From: Bog-756 sp963830165
GTDB lineage: Bacteria > Actinomycetota > Acidimicrobiia > Acidimicrobiales > RAAP-2
Assembly: GCA_963830165.1 (NCBI GenBank)
Contig: CAWHKZ010000008.1
Location: 62,001-126,000, forward strand
DNA: 64,000 nt
Direction of reading: 5' to 3'
The first letter of the stretch is position 1. The number at the start of each line of letters is the position of its first letter. Positions 9,237 through 17,882 of this stretch are shown piece by piece. Below the pieces are notes generated by a model that searched no databases, was not told the origin of the DNA, and was given only the letters and a program-made list of their open reading frames with translations. Position numbers and translations under genes: made by a program.

Positions 9237-10016
9237 TCAGGACAGCGATCCGCTGGCGATGCAGAGGGAGCCGCCGTCCACCACCAGGGTCTCCCCGGTG
9301 ATCCACGCCGCCGCGTCCGAGCACAGGAACAGCGCGGCGTTGGCGATGTCCTCGACGGTGCCGAGGCGGCGGGTCGGCAGTCGCTTCGAGATCCTGTCCT
9401 CGCCCGCCTCCCACAGGGCCCTGGCCAGCTGGGTCTTGACCAGCCCGGGGGCGATGGCATTGACCCGGACCATCGGGCCGAGCTCGCCGGCCAGTTGTCG
9501 GGTCAGGTGGATGACCGCGGCCTTGGACACGTTGTACCAACCGATGCCGCCCTCCACCGACATGCCGCCGATCGAGGCGATGTTGAGCACCACACCGCCG
9601 CGCTCGGCCATGCCGGCCCGCCAGGCGCACTGGGTCCACTCCAGGTAGCCGGACTGGTTGACCCGGAGCGTCTTGTCGGCCCGACCGCGGTCGATGTCGA
9701 TGATGGGGCCGTAGTACGGGTTGGTGGCCGCGTTGTTGACCAGCACGTCCACGCCGCCGAAGAGGTCCACGGTGGCGGCAACGGCGGCGTCGGCCTGATC
9801 GGGATCCCCCGCGTTGGCCACGCACCAGGACACGTCACCCGCACCCTCGCCGGCCTTCGCCCGGATCTCGGCGACCGAGGCCTCGAGGCCCTCGGCGTTG
9901 CGGGACGAGATCATCACCGAGGCGCCGGCGTCGGCGAAGGCCAGTGCGATGGCCTGGCCGATGCCCCGCGAGCCCCCGGTCACGAGCGCCGTCCTGCCGT
10001 CGAGTCGCAGTTCCAT
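9237..10016 (-). CDS. SDR family oxidoreductase, 259 aa
   Basis: Classical short-chain dehydrogenase/reductase with a Rossmann fold. It has TGGSRGIGQA near residue 14 (cofactor glycines), NNAATNP, a catalytic serine in NIASIGG, the Tyr-Lys pair in WYNVSKAAV, and the C-terminal TGETLVVDGG. The pattern is that of FabG-like reductases with NADP(H) or NAD(H). The substrate cannot be read from the sequence. It sits convergent to menE, but a role in quinone synthesis is not indicated. The ATG at 10016 gives the standard N-terminus. Confidence 0.9.
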   Translation of the reverse strand: MELRLDGRTALVTGGSRGIGQAIALAFADAGASVMISSRNAEGLEASVAEIRAKAGEGAGDVSWCVANAGDPDQADAAVAATVDLFGGVDVLVNNAATNPYYGPIIDIDRGRADKTLRVNQSGYLEWTQCAWRAGMAERGGVVLNIASIGGMSVEGGIGWYNVSKAAVIHLTRQLAGELGPMVRVNAIAPGLVKTQLARALWEAGEDRISKRLPTRRLGTVEDIANAALFLCSDAAAWITGETLVVDGGSLCIASGSLS

Positions 10017-10106
10017 GGGCGCATGGTAGCGGTGGCCGGGACGCGGCCCTCGCTGCATGCGGACGGCGCGGACCGGGAGCCGCGGGCCCGTCACTACGCT
10101 GGCGCG

Positions 10107-10571
10107 GTGGACACCGCCGGCCACCGGACCGAGGCCATCGAGACGTTCACCCGCGCCTGGGAGCTGCTGGAGGCCGGGACCCGGACGCCGGACGAGGACG
10201 CCGAGCTGCTCACCACGGCGTTCGCCTCGCGCCACCACTGGCAGGCGGCCGGCGGCGCCCAGCAGTGGATCGTCGGCGACTGGCTGGTCTCCCGGGCCGC
10301 GGCAGGTGTGGGCATCGCCCACCTCTCCCTGCTCTTCGCCGAGCGGGCCTACGCCTCCGCGCTGGCCGACGGGACGCCGGACTGGCTCCTCGCCTCGGCC
10401 GCCGAGGGCGTGGCCCGCGCCTACGGGGCAGCCGGCGCCCTCGACCAGCGCGACGCCTGGTCCGCGATCGCCAGCTCGCTGGTCAAGACCATCGGCGACC
10501 GCGAGGACCGCGCGGTCGTCGCCGGCCAGCTGGCCGAGACCGCAGGGTTCGGCCCCGTCGCCGGAAGCTGA
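10107..10571 (+). CDS. Conserved hypothetical, alpha-helical, 154 aa
   Basis: The frame opens with a GTG and reads through helix-forming sequence with patterns such as AIETFTRAWELLEAG, WIVGDWLVSRAAAGVG and LLFAERAYASALADG. The regular spacing of small and aromatic residues resembles a TPR-like bundle, but no repeat is clean enough to name. Proteins of this kind occur in actinobacteria without known function. There is no clear ribosome site. It is divergent from the SDR gene, about 90 bp apart. Confidence 0.65.
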   Translation: MDTAGHRTEAIETFTRAWELLEAGTRTPDEDAELLTTAFASRHHWQAAGGAQQWIVGDWLVSRAAAGVGIAHLSLLFAERAYASALADGTPDWLLASAAEGVARAYGAAGALDQRDAWSAIASSLVKTIGDREDRAVVAGQLAETAGFGPVAGS

Positions 10572-10760
10572 CCCCGCCCGTCCGCGGTCGCGCCGGACAA
10601 CGCGGCGTCACCCGGACCGCCGGACTCGCCCGGCTCGGTGCGGCCGGGCGGACGGTCCGGCCGGCTCGAACCGCCGGAACGGGTGTGACGATGACGGTCG
10701 CCGGACCGACCCGGTCGGCGCCCGAACAGGCATCCGACGATTTCTCTCGGGAAAGGCTTG

Positions 10761-10920
10761 ATGGTGACGCCTCCCCCCCCGTCAGACTGTCGGCGACGTG
10801 CGGGTGGTCGACACGTTGGACCTGCCCCGGGTGGGCCCCCTCTACGTGCACCTCAGCAACGTCGGCGAGCTCACGCTGGGCGAGCAGATGGCCAAGGTCA
10901 GCGAGCCGCTCCTCCCCTGA
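10761..10920 (+). CDS. Possible small protein of about 52 aa with a poly-C frameshift
   Basis: From GTG 10798 the frame reads VRVVDTLDLPRVGPLYVHL and on to EQMAKVSEPLLP and TGA at 10920, with codon use typical of real genes here. An in-frame stop lies just upstream. If the run of eight C at 10773-10780 is one base too long, an ATG at 10761 preceded by GGGAAAGG joins this frame, giving MVTPPPRQTVGDVRV at the start. The product is not recognised. It may instead be the remnant of a larger gene. It lies between the helical hypothetical gene and the convergent ECF sigma gene. Confidence 0.35.
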
Positions 10921-11013
10921 GGCCGTGCACGACGCGTCGGGCGTCCGCCGTCACCGCGCCGGACGGGCGGCGCGTCGACCGCGACGTCGCCGGTCCCTCG
11001 AGCAGACGCGGGA

Positions 11014-12024
11014 TCACGGCTGCGTCGTCAGTGCGGCCAGTGCCTCCCGAGCTCCGGCGGTCGGTGCGGTGGCGACGAGCCCGCGATAGAGCGTGGTCAC
11101 GGCGCCCCGGTCGAGCACGCCGGTGCGCGCCCGGTCGCAGTGTGCGGCCTGGATGGCGGCCTCGAGCTGGAACCGCCCGAGCGGTGCGCCACAGGCATGG
11201 GCGCGTCGCAACAGCGCCTCCCCTTCCGCGATGAGCGGGCGGTCCCACAGCGCGGTGTCCTGCTGGTCGAGGGGCGGCCAGGGGCTTCCCGTGCGGGCCG
11301 GCGCCCGCGACTGGGCGAAGGTGAGCAACGCCGCCAGGCCCCATGCCTCGGGTTCGGTGTCGAGGAGGTCGGCGGTGACCACCGCCAGCCACCGGGCCTC
11401 GTCGGCGATCGATTCGCGGATCCGCTCGTGCTGGTCGAGCCAGTCGATCGCGTAGGCGCCGTAGATGGCCTCGAGTACCTCGGGCAGGCGGGACGGGAGG
11501 TCGTCGCGGGTCGGGGTGCGGAACGGGATGCCGGCATCGCGGATGCGTCGCTTCGCCCGGACCAGGCGCTGGGCCAACGCGGCGGGCGACACCGCGAAGA
11601 CGCGTGCGATCCGGGTCGCGTCGAAGCCCATGACGACCTGCAGCATGAGCGGCGTCCGGACCGAGGGATCGACCGCCGGATGTGCGCACGCGAACAACAG
11701 CTCCAACCGCTTGTCCGGGATGGCGCTCGGCTCGGGCCCGTCCACGGTGTCGGCGACCAGGTCGACGAGCGGCGCCGCGGTCCGCACCGCGGCGGACGCG
11801 TGCACGTCCCGGATGCGGTTGCGGGCCACGGTCATGAGCCACGCGGGCGGGTTGTCCGGGACGCCGGTCTCGGGCCAGGTGCGCAGCGCCCGCTCGAAGG
11901 CGTCGGCGAGCCCGTCCTCGGCCAGCGCGATGTCCCGCGTCGACACCGCGAGCAGCGCCACCAGCCGGCCGTAGGACTCCCGCGCGGCCCGCTCGGCGAC
12001 CGGGCCCGCGTCCCGGTCGGTCAC
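11014..12024 (-). CDS. ECF sigma factor of the ECF42 type with C-terminal extension, 336 aa
   Basis: An extracytoplasmic-function sigma factor. Region 2 is in the N-terminal part (AFERALRTWP, PAWLMTVARNRIRD); region 4 follows (RTPLMLQVVMGFDATRIARVF, then LAQRLVRAKRRIRDAGIPF). About 150 further residues form a helical extension that looks like TPR repeats (EAIYGAYAIDWL, AWGLAALLTFAQSR). This architecture, without an anti-sigma gene but directly behind a DGPF/YCII protein, is that of the ECF42 group, in which the extension is thought to control activity. The GTG start overlaps the upstream stop as GTGA. Confidence 0.87.
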   Translation of the reverse strand: MTDRDAGPVAERAARESYGRLVALLAVSTRDIALAEDGLADAFERALRTWPETGVPDNPPAWLMTVARNRIRDVHASAAVRTAAPLVDLVADTVDGPEPSAIPDKRLELLFACAHPAVDPSVRTPLMLQVVMGFDATRIARVFAVSPAALAQRLVRAKRRIRDAGIPFRTPTRDDLPSRLPEVLEAIYGAYAIDWLDQHERIRESIADEARWLAVVTADLLDTEPEAWGLAALLTFAQSRAPARTGSPWPPLDQQDTALWDRPLIAEGEALLRRAHACGAPLGRFQLEAAIQAAHCDRARTGVLDRGAVTTLYRGLVATAPTAGAREALAALTTQP

Positions 12025-12407
12025 GTGACCGGCTGGGCACCCTGCCACGAACCGTCGACGAAGCGGGTCGCGGTCGGCCGGAGCTCGACGTGGCCCCACG
12101 ACACCGAAGGTGCCCGGCGGGCCCACTCGATCGCGTCGTCGAGATCCGGGACCTCGATCACGAAGGTGCCGCCCAGTTGCTCCTTGGTGTCCGCGAACGG
12201 TCCGTCCTGCACGACGAGCTCGCCGCCGGCCAGGCTCACCGTGGTGGTGGCGTCCGACTGCTGCAGCACCTCGGCGCTGGCGAGCACGCCCGCGTCCTGG
12301 AGCGCCTGCGCGTACGCCTGGAACGCACGCATGCCCTCGGCGATGGCCTCGGGCCCGAGCTCACCGGCCGTCCGCTCGGGATAGTAGAGGAGGAGTGTGT
12401 AGCGCAT
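12021..12407 (-). CDS. YCII-related DGPF-domain protein, 128 aa
   Basis: Small ferredoxin-like YCII fold protein with the name-giving DGPF motif in LVVQDGPFADTKEQLGG. The start MRYTLLLYYPE and the later RPTATRFVDG are typical. Such proteins are the usual genomic partners, and in studied cases targets, of ECF42 sigma factors; their biochemical role is unknown. An ATG at 12407 was chosen over an upstream in-frame start because AAGGACGGCAGTC gives it a ribosome site and the family starts there. It forms a two-gene operon with the sigma factor by GTGA overlap. Confidence 0.88.
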   Translation of the reverse strand: MRYTLLLYYPERTAGELGPEAIAEGMRAFQAYAQALQDAGVLASAEVLQQSDATTTVSLAGGELVVQDGPFADTKEQLGGTFVIEVPDLDDAIEWARRAPSVSWGHVELRPTATRFVDGSWQGAQPVT

Positions 12408-12595
12408 GACTGCCGTCCTTCCGGGTCGACTTCCAATTGTGTCACCGTGATGACGACCGAGGGGCGGCGAGATCGACATCCACCCCCCGTCGGAGCCGTC
12501 GATCGCCCGACCGACGCCCCGCCGCGTCCCCGGGCCACCCGGGTGGGCGCCGGTCGCCCGGCGTCCCCGGGCCCGCCTCCCGGTAGCCTTGAGGG

Positions 12596-14659
12596 ATGTC
12601 CCCGACCAACCGGTTGGCTGCAGAAACCAGCCCCTACCTGCGCCAACACGCCGACAACCCCGTCGACTGGTACCCGTGGGGCGAGGAGGCGTTCGTCCGG
12701 GCCGCCGAACTCGACCGCCCCATCTTCCTGTCCGTCGGCTATTCGGCCTGTCACTGGTGCCACGTCATGGCCCACGAGTCCTTCGAGGACCCGACCGTGG
12801 CCGGACGGCTCAATGCCTCCTTCGTCTCCGTGAAGGTCGACCGCGAGGAGCGGCCCGACGTCGACGCCGTCTACATGGAGGCGGTCCAGGCCATCACCGG
12901 CACCGGCGGGTGGCCGATGAGCGTGTTCCTCACCCCCGATCGCCGCCCGTTCTACGGGGGCACCTACTTCCCGCCCACCGACCTCCAGGGGCGACCCTCC
13001 TTCACGACGGTGCTCCACGCCCTCACCGACATCTGGGACAACCGTCGCAGCGAGGTCGAGGAACAGGCCGACGAGCTGGCCGCGGCCATCGCCCAGCGCT
13101 CCGTGCTCGAGATCCGGACCGGGTCGCCGTCCCTGCTCGACCGGCTCGACGGCGGCGGTCCGCCCGACCTGGTGAGCCCGGCCGTCGCCGAGCTCGAGCG
13201 CCGCTTCGACCCGGAGTGGGGCGGCTTCGGCGGCGCGCCCAAGTTCCCCCAGCCCACCCTCGTCGACCTGGCCCTCCGCCAGTCCGTCCGCCTCGGGCCG
13301 GCCGGCGGCGGCCAGCGGGCGCTCGCCCTGGCCACCCGGACCCTCGACGCCATGGCGGCGGGCGGCATCCACGACCACCTCGGCGGGGGATTCGCCCGCT
13401 ACGCCACCGACACCGAGTGGCTGGTCCCCCACTTCGAGAAGATGCTCTACGACCAGGCCGGCCTGCTGCGGACCTACCTCCACGGCTGGCAGGTGACCGG
13501 CGACCCCGCCTACCTGGGCGTGGCCGAGGGGATCGTCGCCTACGTCACCCGGGACCTGACCTCCCCTGAAGGCGGCGTGTACTCGGCCGAGGACGCCGAC
13601 TCCGAGGGGGTCGAGGGGAGGTTCTACGTCTGGACTCCCGACCAGGTCGCCGCCGCCGTCGACGACCCGACGGTGACGGCCGCCGTGGGCGCCTGGTTCG
13701 ACATCGCCCCGAGTGGCAACTTCGAGGGGGCCACCATCCTCCGCCGCCCGGTGGGCGCGCCGCTGGTCGGACCGGCCACCGTCGAGGAGGGCCGCCGCCG
13801 CCTGCTCGACTCGCGGTCCGAGCGCGTCCGCCCCGGCCTGGACGACAAGGTGCTGACCGAGTGGAACGCCATGTACGCCTCCGCCCTGGCCGAAGCGGCG
13901 GGGGCGGCCGGGCGGACCGACTGGGCCACCGCGGCGGTCGGGATCGGCGAGTTCCTGTGGGCCAACCTGCGCGACGGGGACGGCCGGTGGCTGCGTAGCT
14001 GGCAGTGCGACGGCGGCCCCCGACATCTCGCCTACGCCGCCGATCATGCCTGGATGGTCGACTGCTGCACCCGACTGGCCGAGCTGACCGGCCGGGCGGT
14101 ATGGACCGAACGGGCGGTCGCCACCGCCGATGCGCTGATCGCCCGGTTCGCCGACGCCGAGGGAGGCGGGTTCTTCACCACCGCCAGCGACGCCGAGCAG
14201 CTCATCGTGCGCACCAAGGACGTGTTCGACGGCGCCACCCCATCGGCCAATGCCGTGGCCGCCCACGCCCTCGCCCGCCTGGGGGCGCTCACCGGCGACA
14301 CCCGCTACACCGAGCAGGCCCGGGGTGTCGTCGACCTGATCGGGGACCTGCTGACCCGCCACCCCACGGCCTTCGCCCACACCGTGCTGACCGCCGACGT
14401 CCTGGCCCGGGGGGCGACCGAGGTGGTCGTCACCGGGGACCGGCCCGACCTCCTGGCCGAGGTCCGCAGCCGCTGGTTGCCCGACGCCGTGGTGGCCTGG
14501 GGCGAGCCCACCGGCTCGCCGCTGTGGCAGGGCCGCGAGCCCGGGTTCGCCTATGTGTGCCGGGACTACGCCTGCCGGGTACCTGCCGCCGACGCGACCG
14601 TGCTGACCGCCCAGCTCGACGAGGCAACTGCCGGGGGACGCCCGGCGGGCGCCTGCTAG
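12596..14659 (+). CDS. DUF255 thioredoxin-domain protein (YyaL/SPATA20 family), 687 aa
   Basis: Large protein with an N-terminal thioredoxin-like domain and a C-terminal (alpha/alpha)6 glycosidase-like barrel. The family signature is clear: SPYLRQHADNPVDWYPWG at about residues 12-29, then the redox motif SACHWCHVM with C52 and C55, and EERPDVD and TGGWPMSVFLTPD further on. The barrel half holds HDHLGGGFARYATD and WLVPHFEKMLYDQ. The length matches the family. The function is not established; a thiol-redox or N-acylglucosamine epimerase-like role has been proposed from the fold. The ATG at 12596 follows GTAGCCTTGAGGG. Confidence 0.92.
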   Translation: MSPTNRLAAETSPYLRQHADNPVDWYPWGEEAFVRAAELDRPIFLSVGYSACHWCHVMAHESFEDPTVAGRLNASFVSVKVDREERPDVDAVYMEAVQAITGTGGWPMSVFLTPDRRPFYGGTYFPPTDLQGRPSFTTVLHALTDIWDNRRSEVEEQADELAAAIAQRSVLEIRTGSPSLLDRLDGGGPPDLVSPAVAELERRFDPEWGGFGGAPKFPQPTLVDLALRQSVRLGPAGGGQRALALATRTLDAMAAGGIHDHLGGGFARYATDTEWLVPHFEKMLYDQAGLLRTYLHGWQVTGDPAYLGVAEGIVAYVTRDLTSPEGGVYSAEDADSEGVEGRFYVWTPDQVAAAVDDPTVTAAVGAWFDIAPSGNFEGATILRRPVGAPLVGPATVEEGRRRLLDSRSERVRPGLDDKVLTEWNAMYASALAEAAGAAGRTDWATAAVGIGEFLWANLRDGDGRWLRSWQCDGGPRHLAYAADHAWMVDCCTRLAELTGRAVWTERAVATADALIARFADAEGGGFFTTASDAEQLIVRTKDVFDGATPSANAVAAHALARLGALTGDTRYTEQARGVVDLIGDLLTRHPTAFAHTVLTADVLARGATEVVVTGDRPDLLAEVRSRWLPDAVVAWGEPTGSPLWQGREPGFAYVCRDYACRVPAADATVLTAQLDEATAGGRPAGAC

Positions 14660-14671
14660 ACAGAGCCCGTG

Positions 14672-15394
14672 ATGGCCACTCGCTCCTCACGGACGCCGCG
14701 CAACGGGACCGCCCGGGACGTGGCCCGCGCCGTCAAGCACCGGGACCAGATCGCCGTCGACGGCGGGACCTCACTCACGCTGCTCGTGCTCGCCTGCCAC
14801 GAGGAGGACACCACCGGGATCGACCTGGCGTCCGGGGCGCTCGTGCGCGTCCGGGTCGAGTGGCCCGAGGAGCACGGACCCGACCTCGCCCCCTTCGACG
14901 TGGTGGAGACGCAGCTGGCGGACGAGCCCGAGCGCGACGACCTGGCCCAGCCCGAGGCGGTGAGCGCCACCGGTCTGCCCCGGCACCTCGGTACCCTGCA
15001 CGGCCGCCAGGTCCGCCACCTGCTCCATCAGCTGGCCGCCCCCGTGGAGGAGCACGTCCTCGGGTTCCCGGGAGCGGCGGCCCCCTACTGGGAGTTCAAG
15101 GGCTTCCGGCCGTCGCTGGCCCTGATCGAGCCCACCAAGGGACCCGTGCTGTTCCGCCGTATCGGCGACCGCACCGCGTGGGTCCGCTTCGGCTGGGGCC
15201 GCAGTGACAACTGGCTCCCGGTCGAGGACCCGCGCCTCGAACGGGCCCTCGACGTGGCCCGGCGGGACCGGCTCCAGGGCAAGGATCTCTCGTCCGCCCT
15301 CGGGTTCAAACCCCACTACCTGGTGGCCGCGGTCTCGACCCCGCGGGACGGCCACTGCTACAAGACCGTGCGGGCCCTCCTGCCCCGCAGCTGA
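14672..15394 (+). CDS. Conserved hypothetical protein, 240 aa
   Basis: I do not recognise this protein. It starts 12 bp after the DUF255 gene and probably shares its transcript. The middle is acidic (DVVETQLADEPERDD); the C-terminal half looks like a compact beta-rich domain with WEFKGFRPSLALIEPTKG, VRFGWGRSDNWLPVEDPR and GFKPHYLVAAVSTPRDGH. No signal peptide, membrane helix or metal motif is seen. Codon use is like the neighbours, so it is a real gene. A GTG three bases upstream of the ATG is an alternative start. Confidence 0.7.
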   Translation: MATRSSRTPRNGTARDVARAVKHRDQIAVDGGTSLTLLVLACHEEDTTGIDLASGALVRVRVEWPEEHGPDLAPFDVVETQLADEPERDDLAQPEAVSATGLPRHLGTLHGRQVRHLLHQLAAPVEEHVLGFPGAAAPYWEFKGFRPSLALIEPTKGPVLFRRIGDRTAWVRFGWGRSDNWLPVEDPRLERALDVARRDRLQGKDLSSALGFKPHYLVAAVSTPRDGHCYKTVRALLPRS

Positions 15395-15469
15395 CACCCG
15401 GGCCGGCGGACCCGCGTCCGGTGACCCTCCGGACCGGGACCCGCGCCACCTCGCCTACAGTCGGGTCTG

Positions 15470-16639
15470 ATGCCCACCCCCTCCCCCACTCCCGGTGGCA
15501 ACGGCCTGTCGGCGGCCGTTCCCGTGCTGCCCGACTACGGGGGTGGCTGCATCGCCAACCTGGTACCCCGACTGGTGTCCGGGACGGCGACGGCCGACGA
15601 CGGAGCGCACTGGCTGCCCGAGGTGGCCGAGCACGCCCGCCAGATCGTCCTGCTGGTCGTCGACGGCCTGGGTTGGGAACAGCTGCGGGCCCGGTCCGCC
15701 CTCGCCCCGACGCTGTCGGCCGGGGCCGGCATCGACCGGGCCATCACCTCGATCGCCCCGACCACCACGGCGGCCGCCCTGACCTCGATCACCACCGGCC
15801 GTCCCCCCGCCGTCCACGGGATCCTCGGCTACCGCCTCGCCGACGGCGACCGCATCCTCAACATGCTGCGCTGGACGCTGGGCAACGACGACGCCGACGC
15901 ACGGCGCACGGTGCCGGTCCGCTCCTACCAGACCCTCTCCCCCTTCCCGGGGAGCGCGGCATCGGTCCCGGTCGTCTCCAAGGTCGACTTCGGCGGCACC
16001 GGCTTCACGGCCGCCCACCTGGGCGACTCGCCGCTCCACGACTACCGGGTCCCGTCGTCGCTGCCGGTGGAGGTGGCCGCCCGCCTGGCCGAGGGCGCAC
16101 CCTTCGTCTACGCCTACTACGACGGCATCGACAAGGTGGCCCACGCCTACGGTCTCGACGGCCACTACGACGCCGAGCTGGTCGCCGTCGACCGGCTCGT
16201 CGCCGACGTCGTCGCGGTGCTCCCTGCCGATGCCGTCCTGCTGGTGACGGCCGACCACGGACAGATCGAGGTGGGATCCCGCGTCGAGCTGCTGGGCAGC
16301 GAGGCCATGGGCATGATCCGCTTCTTCTCGGGCGAGGGCCGCTTCCGCTGGCTGCACGCCCGACCCGGTGCAGAGCACGACCTCGCCGACCTGTGCGAGG
16401 AGCGCTACGGCGCCTCGGCCTGGGTGCGGAGCCGCGACCGGCTGGTGGACGACGGCTGGTTCGGCGGCCCGCTGGGCGACGGGTTCGCCGAGCGCCTGGG
16501 GGACGTCGCCCTCATCCCCTTCGAGCCCATCGCCTTCGTGGACCCGGCCGACACCGGCGAGAACCGCCTGGTCTGCCGCCACGGCTCCCTGACCACCGAC
16601 GAGATGCTGGTGCCGCTCGTGGCACTGCAAGGAGGCTGA
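15470..16639 (+). CDS. Alkaline phosphatase/phosphodiesterase superfamily protein, 389 aa
   Basis: Member of the type I phosphodiesterase / nucleotide pyrophosphatase group. Metal and nucleophile sites of the superfamily can be followed: LLVVDGLGWEQL near residue 64 (first Asp), APTTTAAALTSITTG (nucleophile Thr region), YAYYDGIDKVAHAYG (Asp-His pair), VTADHGQIEVG (Asp-His) and a late CRHGSLTTDEML. No signal peptide is seen, so it is probably cytoplasmic. The natural substrate is unknown. bpa starts two bases after its stop, with the bpa ribosome site inside this gene's last codons, so the two are likely co-transcribed. Confidence 0.85.
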   Translation: MPTPSPTPGGNGLSAAVPVLPDYGGGCIANLVPRLVSGTATADDGAHWLPEVAEHARQIVLLVVDGLGWEQLRARSALAPTLSAGAGIDRAITSIAPTTTAAALTSITTGRPPAVHGILGYRLADGDRILNMLRWTLGNDDADARRTVPVRSYQTLSPFPGSAASVPVVSKVDFGGTGFTAAHLGDSPLHDYRVPSSLPVEVAARLAEGAPFVYAYYDGIDKVAHAYGLDGHYDAELVAVDRLVADVVAVLPADAVLLVTADHGQIEVGSRVELLGSEAMGMIRFFSGEGRFRWLHARPGAEHDLADLCEERYGASAWVRSRDRLVDDGWFGGPLGDGFAERLGDVALIPFEPIAFVDPADTGENRLVCRHGSLTTDEMLVPLVALQGG

Positions 16640-16641
16640 CC

Positions 16642-17148
16642 GTGTCCGACGAGACGACCCCCACCACCGACCCGACCGCGGGAGCGCTCCATCCCGAGGT
16701 CGTCGACCCCACCACGCCGGCCGCGTCCGAGACCGCGACCGAGGAGCCCACCGAGGCGATCGAGCAGCCGGCCAAGCTGCTGCGCATCGGCTCCATGGTC
16801 AAGCAGCTGCTCGAGGAGGTCCGCCAGGCGCCGCTCGACGAGGCCAGCCGCGGCCGCCTGCGCGAGATCTACGAGCTGTCGATCCGCGAGCTCGCCGAAG
16901 GCCTGTCGCCCGACCTGGCCGCCGAGCTCGACCGCGTGTCGATCCCCTTCGACTCCGGCACGCCCTCCGAGTCCGAGCTCCGCATCGCCCACGCCCAGCT
17001 GGTCGGATGGCTCGAGGGCCTGTTCCACGGGATCCAGGCCACCCTGGTGGCCCAGCAGGTGGCCGCCCGGGCCCAGCTCGACGAGATGCGCCAGCGGTCG
17101 CTGACCGGTGGGGACGGCAACGTCGGCCGACCGGGTACGTACCTCTAG
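16642..17148 (+). CDS. bpa: Bacterial proteasome activator Bpa/PafE, 168 aa
   Basis: ATP-independent ring-forming activator of the 20S proteasome. After an acidic, Thr/Pro-rich N-terminal tail the helical core is clear (LRIGSMVKQLLEEVRQAPLD, LREIYELSIRELAEGL, LVGWLEGLFHGIQATL). The protein ends in PGTYL, close to the GQYL tail of the mycobacterial protein that docks into the proteasome ring. The GTG start follows AAGGAGG in the end of the upstream gene. The last six codons and the stop form the first unit of the 19-bp array that follows. Its presence implies a 20S proteasome elsewhere in the genome. Confidence 0.93.
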   Translation: MSDETTPTTDPTAGALHPEVVDPTTPAASETATEEPTEAIEQPAKLLRIGSMVKQLLEEVRQAPLDEASRGRLREIYELSIRELAEGLSPDLAAELDRVSIPFDSGTPSESELRIAHAQLVGWLEGLFHGIQATLVAQQVAARAQLDEMRQRSLTGGDGNVGRPGTYL

Positions 17149-17243
17149 ACCGGGTACGTACCTCTAGACCGGGTACGTACCTCTAGACCGGGTACGTACC
17201 TCTAGACCGGGTACGTACCTCTAGACCGGGTACGTACCTCTAG
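17130..17243. repeat. Six perfect 19-bp tandem repeats joining the ends of bpa and the SRPBCC gene
   Basis: The unit accgggtacgtacctctag occurs six times without a mismatch or spacer (17130, 17149, 17168, 17187, 17206, 17225). Unit 1 encodes the last residues GTYL and the TAG of bpa. Unit 6 ends in CTAG, whose complement is the TAG of the convergent SRPBCC gene. Each unit holds the palindrome GGTACGTACC and a CTAG that is a stop on both strands. As 19 is not a multiple of three, successive stops fall in all three frames. Confidence 0.97.
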
Positions 17244-17704
17244 GTGGCGACGGTCCGGGCCAGGATCCCGAGGGTGGCGCGCAGCGCGCCCTCGGACAGC
17301 ACCGGGAAGACACCGGAGTCCAACCAGACCGGGTCGGCCTCCGACCAGTCGTAGTACGAGGTGACGACGGTCCCGCCGTCCGCGGACTCCAGGGTGTAGC
17401 CGTAGACGTGGCCGAGCGGCGGACCGATGTTCCCCGTCACCGTCCAGGCGATGTGCCGGTCGGGCTCGAACGCGGTGATGACCACCGTCACGTCGTAGAG
17501 GCCCAGCGGGTAGTCGTTGAGCGCCTCGCGGTCCATGTGCACGACGAAGGTGTCGCCCACGGCGCCGACCGGATGTCCCGAGGCCGACATCAGCATGCCC
17601 GAGCTGTCGATGGCCACGTGCCCTGCGGGGTCGCAGAGCACCTCGAAGATGGCCTCCGGTGACGTGGCGATGGTGCGGGACACCTCGATGCGGCGCTCGG
17701 ACAT
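17240..17704 (-). CDS. SRPBCC family protein, 154 aa
   Basis: START-like (Bet v 1 fold) small-molecule-binding protein. The start RRIEVSRTIATSPEAIFEVL is the usual beta-alpha opening, followed by a WTVTGNIGPPLGHVYGYTLE strand pair and a final amphipathic helix (LSEGALRATLGILARTV). Such proteins act as polyketide cyclases, lipid carriers or binding proteins; none can be chosen here. The stop TAG is made by the last base group of the six-copy array, so the gene touches the array. It converges with bpa. Confidence 0.85.
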   Translation of the reverse strand: MSERRIEVSRTIATSPEAIFEVLCDPAGHVAIDSSGMLMSASGHPVGAVGDTFVVHMDREALNDYPLGLYDVTVVITAFEPDRHIAWTVTGNIGPPLGHVYGYTLESADGGTVVTSYYDWSEADPVWLDSGVFPVLSEGALRATLGILARTVAT

Positions 17705-17882
17705 GTCCCGATCCTGGCACGTCGCCGGTCACCGCGCCGGGGTGCGGTGGCGGCGTGGGCGGACGGGGCGGGTGGACGGGGCGGGTGGGCCAGCGCATCC
17801 GGTCGGCGGCGACCCAGGTCAGCGGACCACCCGTCCGCGCCTCCCCAGGGCGCGCTATCGTCGGAAATCACACCGCTGTAAC

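Noticed and set aside
17130..17243. CRISPR-like array
   Set aside because: The units touch each other with no spacers and the unit is only 19 bp; it is a simple tandem repeat.
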